Assembly (NCBI RefSeq): GCF_021730435.1
Contig: NZ_JABWGX010000011.1
Location: 1-64,000 of the forward strand
Length of the DNA: 64,000 nt
Direction: 5' to 3'
Source: Xanthobacter agilis
Lineage (GTDB): Bacteria > Pseudomonadota > Alphaproteobacteria > Rhizobiales > Xanthobacteraceae
The translations under genes were made by a program, and so were the position numbers. This document shows positions 46,763 through 56,586 of this stretch, in pieces (position 1 is the stretch's first letter; every line of letters begins with the position of its first letter). The notes beneath the pieces were generated by a model. That model did not search any database. It worked only from the letters and a program-made list of their open reading frames with translations, and was not told where the DNA came from.

Positions 46763-47731
46763 ATGCCGAAATGCCGCCGCACCACCCGACCTTCAGCTTT
46801 TGCCGTCGTGATGCTGCTCAGCCTCGCCCCAGCTCTTGCCAAGGATCTTCCCGGCGGCAAGGACCATCCGCTGGTCGGGCGCTATGACGGCGCCCAGATC
46901 ACAAGCTACGAGGCCGTCGCCTTTGACGAGCAGCATCTTCTCAACGCCCCGGTGGATCTCAAGGCGGACGGCGAAAAATTCACCGACGGCAATTCGCTGA
47001 CGCTCGAAGGCAAGGTCACCCGCATCCGCTACGACGCGCCGAAGGACCGGTCCGCCCTGGAGATCATGCGGAACTATGAGGATGCGCTGAAGGCCAAGGG
47101 CTTCGAGCTTCTCTACGCTTGCGCCGGCGCAAACTGCATGAAGGGCCCAGCGAGCCCGTACCGCATGAGCGCATTCGCCGGGGACGGCGCCATCAATTAC
47201 CGCTATGGCGACGGCGTGCGCTACCTGCTCGCCAGGGCCGCGCGCCCCACCGGCGACGTCTACGCCGCCATCTATGTGGGCGAGAGCAGGAGCGGCCCGC
47301 TGCTGCATGTGATCGTGGTGGAGGAAAAGCCCGTCGAAACCGGCCGCATCGCCTTCGTCGATGCCGATGCCATGACGAAGGCCCTCTCCACCGATGGGCG
47401 GGTGGCGCTCTACGGCATCCAGTTCGATTTCGACAAGGCCGACATCAAGGCGGAATCTCAAGCCACCCTCGACGAGATCACAAAGCTGCTGAAAGCCGAT
47501 CCCGCCCTCTCCCTGGTGGTGACCGGCCACACCGATGCCAAGGGCGCGTTCGACTACAATGTCGATCTCTCCCGCCGCCGCGCCACCGCCGTGGTGGAGG
47601 ATCTGAAACGGCGGGGCATCGCGCCACCGCGGCTCACGCCGTTCGGCGCCGGCATGGCCGCGCCCATCGCCCCCAATGATGACGATGCCGGCCGCGCGAA
47701 GAACCGTCGCGTCGAACTCGTCAAGCGCTGA
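46763..47731 (+). CDS. OmpA-family outer membrane / peptidoglycan-binding protein with DUF4892-like region
   Basis: The 322-residue protein has a signal peptide (AVVMLLSLAPALA). A region of about 190 residues resembling DUF4892 contains NYEDALKAKGFELLYACAG. The C-terminal OmpA domain has FDFDKADIKAESQATLDEI, the peptidoglycan-contact segment TGHTDAKGAFDYNVDLSRRR, and NRRVELVKR. It should be periplasmic or outer-membrane associated and anchored to peptidoglycan. It may be under control of the divergent LuxR-type gene. Confidence 0.85.
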   Translation: MPKCRRTTRPSAFAVVMLLSLAPALAKDLPGGKDHPLVGRYDGAQITSYEAVAFDEQHLLNAPVDLKADGEKFTDGNSLTLEGKVTRIRYDAPKDRSALEIMRNYEDALKAKGFELLYACAGANCMKGPASPYRMSAFAGDGAINYRYGDGVRYLLARAARPTGDVYAAIYVGESRSGPLLHVIVVEEKPVETGRIAFVDADAMTKALSTDGRVALYGIQFDFDKADIKAESQATLDEITKLLKADPALSLVVTGHTDAKGAFDYNVDLSRRRATAVVEDLKRRGIAPPRLTPFGAGMAAPIAPNDDDAGRAKNRRVELVKR

Positions 47732-47779
47732 GCCCGCCCGCCAGTGCCCGCCCAGAACCCGAACCGCAGGGATCCTCCC

Positions 47780-48226
47780 ATGGTCAACCCCTTCCCCGCC
47801 CCGCGCGTGATCTGCCTTGCCATCATCACCACCCTTGCGGCCACGGGCGGCACCACGCCGGCTCGGGCCCAGGAGCGGATGCAGCCGGGTCAGTGGGAAT
47901 TCGAATCGCAATTCAAGAGCGGCGCATCCGGCGCCATGTCCTCGGTCGACGCGCGCTGCATCGATGAAGACAGCGCACGCGGCGCGCGCGGTTCCGCCGA
48001 CGACATCCGCGAGGCCATCAAGGCCCAGGCCCCGGGCTGCAAGATCGAAGAGGTGACGGCGGAGGCTGAACGCGTGACCTTCCGCCAGACCTGCGACTCC
48101 CTCCTTCAAACGGCCGAATTCTACTACCGGCGCACGACCATGGAAGGAAAGGTCACCATGACGTCTCCCGGCGCGCCGCCCATGATTTTGACTTCGCACG
48201 GAAAGCGCGTCGGACCGTGCCCCTGA
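47780..48226 (+). CDS. DUF3617 periplasmic protein
   Basis: A 148-residue protein with a signal peptide (CLAIITTLAATGGTTPARA). The DUF3617 opening MQPGQWEFESQF is followed by conserved cysteines and the CKIEE pattern. Four cysteines in the mature chain may pair as disulfides. The ATG at 47780 is preferred over an upstream one because it gives a clean signal sequence. It lies 48 bases after the OmpA-like gene and may share its transcript. Function unknown. Confidence 0.75.
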   Translation: MVNPFPAPRVICLAIITTLAATGGTTPARAQERMQPGQWEFESQFKSGASGAMSSVDARCIDEDSARGARGSADDIREAIKAQAPGCKIEEVTAEAERVTFRQTCDSLLQTAEFYYRRTTMEGKVTMTSPGAPPMILTSHGKRVGPCP

Positions 48227-48318
48227 TCCGGGGAGCGAGCATGCCCCGGCATCCCCCGCACCGGTCCCCATGCTCGCTTCCCCGGTGCCGCCACCACGGC
48301 ACCTGCCGGATCGCATCG

Positions 48319-48786
48319 ATGACAACAGCATGGTTGAGATGCCTTTGCGGCGCCGCCCTCCTCTTCGGGTCCGGGCTCGTCACCGTGGCCGCGGAGCACC
48401 GACCGCAGCCGGTCACGGTCAACCCCATCGTTCTCGATGGCCGGCCCATCGACCCCGGCGGCGCCATCGCCAGGATCGTCGGTCTCAAGGCGGGCGGCGA
48501 CGGCTTCGTCTCTGTGCGCGAGGGCCCCACGGTGCGCGCCGCCGAGATCGACCGGCTCGGTCCGGGCACCTTCGTCATCGCCACCCACCCGGCGGACAGT
48601 CAGGCGGATGCCTTCATCGGCATCATCTATGACCACGTCGGCGACACGGGCGCCGGCCCGTCCCTGGCCGAGCGATGCCAGTTCAGCGAAACCATACCGG
48701 CGACGAAACCCGACCGGCGGGCCTATCTTGGCCCGTGCAGAACGGGGTGGGTCGCCCGACGCTTTGTCGAGATTCTGGCCGACTGA
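48319..48786 (+). CDS. Secreted SH3-like protein
   Basis: A 155-residue protein with a signal peptide (WLRCLCGAALLFGSGLVTVAA) and a bacterial SH3-like core. The pattern is VGLKAGGDGFVSVREGP, an acidic/loop segment with HPADSQADAF, and the closing strand TGWVARRFVEILAD. Such domains often bind peptidoglycan peptides. Two cysteines (ERCQF and GPCRTG) may form a disulfide. Its stop overlaps the next start (TGATG). Confidence 0.65.
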   Translation: MTTAWLRCLCGAALLFGSGLVTVAAEHRPQPVTVNPIVLDGRPIDPGGAIARIVGLKAGGDGFVSVREGPTVRAAEIDRLGPGTFVIATHPADSQADAFIGIIYDHVGDTGAGPSLAERCQFSETIPATKPDRRAYLGPCRTGWVARRFVEILAD

Positions 48787-49226
48787 TGCGCCCGCAGCCC
48801 CAGTGCGCTCCGCCACCGCAGTTCCAGGCCCACATCGCTCGTGCAAAGAGGGCGATCCGGCTCATGACGATGCTCAGCGCCGTGGTTCTGGTGGCCAGCC
48901 TGATGTCCTGGTGGGTGGCGCTCACGGCGATCAAGCCCTTATGCCAAGCCTATGCGGCAACCCATGGCCTGGATCACGAGGGCTTGAGCCTTGCGTTCTT
49001 CGCGCGCGGAAACAGCGTCTCGCCCTGCGTGTTCCGCACCCGTGACACCCGGCAACGCCACATCATCCTCTGGCGCAATCTCCACGGCGCGAACCCGCTT
49101 CTTCGGTTCGCCGTCCGCCCCGATCTCATGAGCTACGCGCTGGGCGTCACCGGCATCCTCGGCTGGCTTTTTCTCACGCCACATGGACGGGCGCTGCGCA
49201 AGAAAAAGACGCCTCCCCCGCCCTGA
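48786..49226 (+). CDS. Two-helix membrane protein, unknown
   Basis: A 146-residue protein with helices at about 26-48 (MTMLSAVVLVASLMSWWVAL) and 114-130 (LGVTGILGWLFLTPHG), and a periplasmic loop of about 65 residues with two cysteines. It begins in the stop codon of the SH3-like gene and is coupled to it. The C-terminal KKKTPPPP is basic and proline-rich. Its 3' end overlaps the katG terminator. Function unknown. Confidence 0.6.
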   Translation: MRPQPQCAPPPQFQAHIARAKRAIRLMTMLSAVVLVASLMSWWVALTAIKPLCQAYAATHGLDHEGLSLAFFARGNSVSPCVFRTRDTRQRHIILWRNLHGANPLLRFAVRPDLMSYALGVTGILGWLFLTPHGRALRKKKTPPPP

Positions 49227-49241
49227 GCGGACGGGAGAGGC
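49202..49241 (-). terminator. Rho-independent terminator of katG
   Basis: On the minus strand GCCTCTCCCGT pairs with GCGGGGGAGGC and is followed by TCTTTTTC. It begins 8 bases after the katG stop and overlaps the 3' end of the convergent membrane-protein gene. Confidence 0.7.
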
Positions 49242-49248
49242 GGCGGCG

Positions 49249-51601
<2,353 letters not shown>

Positions 51602-52540
51602 ATGACAGACATCTCCATGAAGCAGCTTCGTTACTTCGAGGCGCTGGCCCGGCATGGACACTTCGGCCGCGCCGCGCAGGTCTGTGCCATCTCGCAGCCG
51701 GCTTTGTCGGTGCAGGTGAAGGAGCTGGAGGAGATCCTCGGCGCCCCCCTGGTGGAAAGGGGAAGCCGGCAGGTCCGGCTCACGCCCCTGGGAGCGGAAC
51801 TGGCGGACCGCGCCCGCGGCATTCTGCGTGCTGTCGATGAGCTGGACGAGCTGGCACGGGCCTCCAACGGCCCGATAACGGGCCCGTTGCGGCTCGGCGT
51901 CATTCCCACCGTCGCGCCCTACCTGCTGCCGGCGGTCATCAAGCGCCTCGCGCGCCGGTTCCCGGACATGGACCTGCGCCCGCGCGAGGCGGTGACACAG
52001 AAGCTGGTGGCCGACATCGTCGGGGGCCGGCTCGACACCGCCATCGTGGCCCTGCCGCTCTCCGAGCCCGCCTTGAGCGAACACCCCCTGTTCGAGGAAG
52101 AGTTCGTCCTGGTCCGCCCCGCCGCGGACGAGGGCCGGCCGGTGCCCGGCACACAAGGGCTGCAGGAGATGCGGCTGCTCCTGCTTGAGGAGGGCCACTG
52201 TTTCCGCGATCAGGCCCTGTCTTTTTGCCGGATGCCCTTGCGCCCGCCTCAGGATCTGATCGAGGGCAGCTCGCTCACCACCCTGGTGCAGATGGTAAGC
52301 GCCGGCATCGGGGTGACGCTGATCCCGCACATGGCGGTGCCCTTGGAGACCCGCCTCGCGTCCGTCTCCATCGCGCATCTGGCGCACCCGCGCCCCTCGC
52401 GGACCATCGGCATGGTCTGGCGAAAGACGACCCCTTTGTCGGCGCAGCTCGAACAGATCGCCGAGGTCGTGCGCGAGGCCGGTCATTCCGGCGGCAGCAC
52501 CTCCTCTGCCGCGCTCGAAGGACCCCCGACGGCCTCTTGA
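51602..52540 (+). CDS. oxyR: OxyR hydrogen peroxide-sensing regulator
   Basis: A 312-residue LysR-family protein with an N-terminal winged helix-turn-helix (MKQLRYFEALARHGHFGRAA, ISQPALSVQVKELE). The effector domain contains the redox pair Cys200 and Cys209 in EEGHCFRDQALSFC, matching the Cys199/Cys208 pair of E. coli OxyR in motif and spacing. Oxidation by peroxide should form a disulfide and activate katG transcription. The divergent arrangement with katG supports this. Identification is firm. Confidence 0.95.
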   Translation: MTDISMKQLRYFEALARHGHFGRAAQVCAISQPALSVQVKELEEILGAPLVERGSRQVRLTPLGAELADRARGILRAVDELDELARASNGPITGPLRLGVIPTVAPYLLPAVIKRLARRFPDMDLRPREAVTQKLVADIVGGRLDTAIVALPLSEPALSEHPLFEEEFVLVRPAADEGRPVPGTQGLQEMRLLLLEEGHCFRDQALSFCRMPLRPPQDLIEGSSLTTLVQMVSAGIGVTLIPHMAVPLETRLASVSIAHLAHPRPSRTIGMVWRKTTPLSAQLEQIAEVVREAGHSGGSTSSAALEGPPTAS

Positions 52541-52792
52541 ACGCGACCTGACGCGACCCGCCATAGCCCTCCCGCCACGGCGGTGTCGCCCCGCCGGCGA
52601 CAGGCGCGTGGGCAAATCTTGAGCGGCCCACTGTAGGTTTCCCACAGAAAGCGCTCGCCTTGGCGCCGGCATTCTGTAATATAATTTTATTTCAAGTATT
52701 TATATATATCTCATCTGCATCCTCTTTTATCTTTGATGCGTCACTGCAACCCTGTAGGCTTCTCACTAAGATGCTCACTAAGCTGCTGAGGA

Positions 52793-53197
52793 GTGATCAA
52801 GGTGACCGAGGATCGCGGACACAATCGGGCATCGGGTTCGGGAACAGTCCTTGAGGTTCCCAGCGCCACCCTGAAGGGCAACCTGGCCTACGACCTGCTG
52901 CGGCGCGAAATCATCTCCTGCCGGTTCCTGCCGGGCACCCGCTTCACCGAGGCGGAACTGATGGAACGCCTCGACATCGGCAAGGCCAGCTGCCGCATCG
53001 CCTTGCAGCGGCTGATCCAGGACGGGGTCGTGGTGTCCATGCCGCGCCACGGATACCGCGTCGCCCCGATCACGGTGAAGGATGTGGAGGAGGTGTTCGC
53101 CCTGCGCCTCGTGCTGGAGCCGCTGGCCGCCCGCGGTGCGGCCGGGCGGGTCAATCGCGCGCTCGCCACCGGGGGCACGCCGCGCGCGCCCACCTGA
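52793..53197 (+). pseudogene. GntR-family regulator, truncated after the DNA-binding domain
   Basis: The frame starts like an FCD-type GntR regulator: LAYDLLRREIISCRFLPGTR, the helix-turn-helix GKASCRIALQRLIQDGVV and the wing SMPRHGYRVAPITVKDVEEV. Only about 20 residues of the following helical ligand domain remain (FALRLVLEPLAARGAAGRV). The frame then runs into gamma-glutamyltransferase DNA out of frame and stops. A normal protein would be 210-240 residues. The remnant could still bind DNA but lacks its sensor. The 250 bases upstream are AT-rich with no other feature. Confidence 0.7.
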
Positions 53198-53808
53198 TCG
53201 ATCGGCGCCGGGCCCAGCCGTTCGCGCCGGGCAATCCGGTCCGGGGCGGCACCATCTATCTCACCGTAGCCGACGCCTCCGGCATGATGGTCAGCTTCAT
53301 CCAGAGCAATTACATGGGCTTCGGCTCCGGCGTGGTGCTGCCGGAATGGGGCGTCTCGCTCCAGAACCGCGGCTTCGGCTTCTCCCTCGACCCCGATCAC
53401 GCGAATGGGGTGGCGCCGCGCAAGCGCCCGTTCCACACCATCATTCCCGGCTTTCTCACCAAGGACGGCGCACCGGTGATGAGCTTCGGCGTCATGGGCG
53501 GCAACATGCAGCCGCAAGGGCATGTGCAGACCCTGGTGCGCATGCTCGACTTCGCCCAGAATCCCCAGGCCGCCTGCGACGCGCCGCGCTGGCGCTTCGA
53601 CCAGGGCCTGTCCATCAATCTGGAGCCCGGCAACCCGCCGGGCCTCCTGGACGGGCTCGCGGCGCTCGGCCACGAGGTCGCGGTGCTGCACGACACCTAT
53701 CAGGATTTCGGCGCCGGCCAATTCATCTGGCGCATGGGCGACCCGGCGGTGGAAGGCTACGCCGCCGCCAGCGATCCCCGCCGCGACGGGCAGGCCGTGG
53801 TGAGCTGA
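53149..53808 (+). pseudogene. Gamma-glutamyltransferase family remnant (small subunit only)
   Basis: An open frame, different from that of the GntR remnant, encodes the C-terminal small subunit of a YwrD-type gamma-glutamyltransferase: GGTIYLTVADASGMMVSFIQ with the would-be catalytic Thr, then NYMGFGSGVVLPEWGVSLQN, PFHTIIPGF, FGVMGGNMQPQGHVQ and RWRFDQG. The large subunit, more than 300 residues, is absent. The frame joins the GntR fragment at about 53145-53175. This is best read as a deletion scar joining two genes. No start codon with a good ribosome site precedes it. Confidence 0.75.
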
Positions 53809-53907
53809 GCGCGGGCGCCGGTCCCTCCGGCAGGGAACCGGCCGCGATGTCCGCCCGCGTCGACCGGCGCCCGGCGGTTTCACTTAAAGTTCCGCCCGCC
53901 TTCCGCC

Positions 53908-54651
53908 TCAGCCCGCGTGCGCGCCGGCGGGAAGCGGGGCGGCGACGGCATAATGCCCGATCAGATCGGCCAGCCGTTGCGGCTCGGGGTAGGGAAAGAA
54001 GTGGCCGCCCGGCCAGTGCTCCACCCGCAAGGGACCGGTAATGACTTCGCCCCACGCCGCGAGCGCCGCGGGCGACGTCGCCGGATCGTCCCTGCCACCG
54101 AGGACGACCGCCGGCACGCGAAGCCGCGGACCGGGCTCCCATCGATAGGTTTCCACCAGGCGGAAATCGTCGCGCACGACCGGCAACACCAGATCCATGA
54201 GGTCCGGCGCCGCCAGCACCTCGGCCGGTGTGCCGCCGAGGCGGCGCAGTTCGTCCACCAGCACGGCATCGGCGCACAGGTGGCGCGGGGGCGCGTCGCG
54301 CGCCGCCGGCCAGCGGGGCGCCGCCCGTCCCGACAGAACGAGACCGGCCACCGCGCCGCCCTGCGCGCACCGCTCCCGCGCGATCTCATAGGCAAGGAGA
54401 GCGCCCATGGAATGCCCCTGGAACAGCACCGGGACATCACCCACCGCCGCGCGAATGTCGGCGGCGAGCGCGGCGGCAAGGGCACGCAGGCTGGGGGCGA
54501 ACGGCGCGCCGAACCGCCGGCCGTGCCCCGGCAGCTCCAGATCGACGACGCCTTCCGCCACCGCCCGCGGCAAGCGGGCACGCCACGGCAGCGCGGCCAC
54601 CGACCCGCCCGCGTGGGGCAGCAGCACCAGCCGGGCCGGCGCGCGCTCCAT
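53908..54651 (-). CDS. Type II thioesterase of a siderophore/NRPS locus
   Basis: A 247-residue alpha/beta hydrolase of the GrsT-like type II thioesterase family, which clears mis-primed carriers of NRPS assembly lines. It shows LLPHAGGSVAALPWRARLP at the N terminus, LELPGHGRR, the nucleophile in FQGHSMGALLAYE, and the catalytic His in HWPGGHFFPYPE. The ATG at 54651 overlaps the stop of the upstream monooxygenase remnant (TGATG). No NRPS gene remains in the window, so the enzyme may have lost its partner. Confidence 0.88.
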   Translation of the reverse strand: MERAPARLVLLPHAGGSVAALPWRARLPRAVAEGVVDLELPGHGRRFGAPFAPSLRALAAALAADIRAAVGDVPVLFQGHSMGALLAYEIARERCAQGGAVAGLVLSGRAAPRWPAARDAPPRHLCADAVLVDELRRLGGTPAEVLAAPDLMDLVLPVVRDDFRLVETYRWEPGPRLRVPAVVLGGRDDPATSPAALAAWGEVITGPLRVEHWPGGHFFPYPEPQRLADLIGHYAVAAPLPAGAHAG

Positions 54652-55190
54652 CACATCCGTGCCAGTTGGCGCAGCATCTGCGTCTCGGCCGCCACCTCGG
54701 CCGCCGCGCAGGCGGCGATCAGCGCATCGGCGATCTCCTGGCCACGGGTGGCCAGTACCGACAGGAGGGTGTCGGACAGGCCGTGCGTGCCCTCGTTGGT
54801 GCCCTGGACGAACACCGCCGGACGGAATTCAGGAACCGTCGCCAGCCGGTAGTCGCGGCCCACCGCGCCGATGGCAACATAGGGCTCCAGCCCGCTCAGC
54901 AGCGCCCGGCCGCCGTCGCGGCTGTAGCCGGTGGCCAGCACCACCGCATCATAGATTTCCGCTCCCGCCACCCCGTCCGGACCCATGGACAGGTCGAGCC
55001 GGATGGCGCCGTCGGCCGCGCCACCCACCGCCTGGGCATGGGTCACCTGCGTCAGCCGCCGAACCTGATGACGGTGGTCGCCGGTCACCTGCTGCTGATA
55101 GAGCAGGGCATAGATGCGCTCGATAAGGTCCGCATCCACCACTGAATAATTGGTGCTCTTGAAGTCGGCGATCAGGGCCCGGCGGCGCGG
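54651..55190 (-). pseudogene. Lysine/ornithine N-hydroxylase, C-terminal remnant
   Basis: About 175 residues match the C-terminal half of the flavin N-hydroxylases that make hydroxamate siderophore precursors: ADFKSTNYSVVDADLIERIY, then ALLYQQQV, YDAVVLATGYSRDG and the C-terminal FVQGTNEGTHGLSDTLLS. The FAD- and NADPH-binding N-terminal region of 250 or more residues is missing. Upstream, the frame runs into an inverted copy of part of this same gene, so the truncation follows a rearrangement. An intact enzyme cannot be made from here. Confidence 0.8.
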
Positions 55191-55224
55191 CCGACGGCGC
55201 CATCCGGCTCGATCTGTCCATGGG
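54982..55224. repeat. 39-base inverted repeat at a rearrangement junction
   Basis: Bases 55186-55224 are the reverse complement of 54982-55020 with one mismatch over 39 positions. The inner copy is coding sequence of the hydroxylase remnant (DGAIRLDLSMG). The outer copy is the same coding segment on the opposite strand, just past the point where hydroxylase homology ends. The 165-base spacer between the arms is hydroxylase coding DNA. Confidence 0.85.
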
Positions 55225-55237
55225 GCGTAAGGAAGAT

Positions 55238-56378
55238 TCAGATGGCGGTGGGCGGCGCGCGCTCGGGCACCTGCGGCAGGATGCCATCGGGCACCCACAG
55301 GCGATCACCGAAGAAGCGCTCGCGGGTCAGCATCACCAGCGCGGCCCGCTTATGGGGAAACTCAAACGTGCTCACCCGCGCGAAGCCGGAGCGCTCCAGG
55401 TTGCGAAGCTGCTGGTGGTGATCGGCCCGCGGCTCGCCGACGATGCGGGTGGTGCGCACCTCGTCGAGGAATATGTAGTGCATGAGGCAGGGTAGCCAGG
55501 TGGCCACATAGGCCCGCCCGCGAAACCCGTCCTCCCCCACCAGCACATGCCAGCCGCGATCGTAATCGCCGGCCGCGTAGAAGGGGGCGATGCGGTTTTC
55601 CTTGGCCCAATAGAGTTCGAAATACGCAAAGGGCACGCCGTTCACCGCGCCCATCAGGGGCAGCAGGTGCGGATCCGCCTGGAGCCCTTCGAGATAGGCG
55701 CGGTGCTTGGCCAGATCCCCGGCCTCGTCCCAGATGGCGGCGACGCGGGGATCGTTCATCCAGCGATGGAACCGCGGGAGGTCGGCGGCGATGTCCACCG
55801 TGCGCAGCTCGAACCGCGCGCCGAGCCAGGGGATATGACGCGCATAGACCACCCCCTCCGGCTTTGCCGGCCGCACCGGATGGCGCCGCCCCTGGGTCAA
55901 GGCGAAGCGCTGCGGAAAAGGCGCGCGCACCATCGGCAACCACAACTCCGGTCGCTGCCACAGGGCTCCGGGAAAAACATCGAGCCCCGCCCCCCGCCGG
56001 GACGGCGAGGCCCTCCGCGACGAGCCAGTCCCGAACGGCCGGCGCCACCCCGTCCGCCGCATCCAGGCCCAGGAGCCGCAGCGGCGTCGGCGCGGGCCGG
56101 ATGGCCGTGACCCGTTCCAGAGCGCGCAGCAGCAACGCCCGCACCGCGTCGGGGTCCAACCCCCGCCATTGGGCGCGCGCGCCGGCCTCTCCCTCGGCGG
56201 ACAGAAGCAACCGCGTGCCGGCGGCATCCTCCATCACCATGGAGCCATCCCGGCCGCCGTCCTGGCCGCCGTCCTGGCCGCCATCCTGCGGCGCGCCCAT
56301 GCCCTCCTCGGCGAAAGGCGGCGTCCGGGTCATTTCCGCCGAGGAGATGTCCATCACCGGGATTTCCATCACACGCAC
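55238..56378 (-). pseudogene. Siderophore acyltransferase (IucB/AlcB-like GNAT), frameshifted
   Basis: The N-terminal part (from MRVMEIPVMDISS; LDPDAVRALLLRALERVTAI; RDWLVAEGLAVPAG) lies in one frame up to about 55995. The continuation (LDVFPGALWQRPELWLP, HPVRPAKPEGVVYAR, then FHRWMNDPRVAAIWDEAG and LRNLERSGFARVSTFEFPHK) is in another. The C-terminal part is the Acetyltransf_8 domain that acylates N-hydroxylysine or N-hydroxyornithine. The shift falls in a G/C homopolymer tract (55985-55995). It could be a true mutation or a sequencing error. A GGQD-type tandem repeat lies near the N terminus (about 56246-56287). Confidence 0.75.
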
Positions 56379-56425
56379 GGCGTTCCCTCCCTCACGTCTC
56401 TTGAATGGGGCATTCGGTGAACATG

Positions 56426-56449
56426 ACGCTGTCGCCCGCCGCCGATTTA
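56426..56449 (-). promoter_or_regulatory. Iron-starvation sigma promoter (TAAAT-N16-CGT) for the acyltransferase-hydroxylase-thioesterase operon
   Basis: On the minus strand TAAAT and CGT are separated by exactly 16 bases, the consensus of PvdS-type iron-starvation ECF sigma factors. It lies 48 bases upstream of the acyltransferase start. Confidence 0.7.
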
Positions 56450-56500
56450 GGCGCTGCGATGCGCTTTCCTCAGGCTGAGACGAAAAACCCGCCGCACCCC

Positions 56501-56524
56501 TAAATTTCCGCGCGCGGCGAACGT
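56501..56524 (+). promoter_or_regulatory. Iron-starvation sigma promoter (TAAAT-N16-CGT) for the ABC exporter
   Basis: TAAAT at 56501-56505 and CGT at 56522-56524, 16 bases apart, 62 bases upstream of the exporter start. The context CCCCTAAATTTC is shared with the box at 58308. Confidence 0.7.
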
Positions 56525-56586
56525 CTCACTCTTCAAGGCTCGGCGTCTCCGGCCGGCCGCATGCAGCTCAGGGAACCGCACGCATC

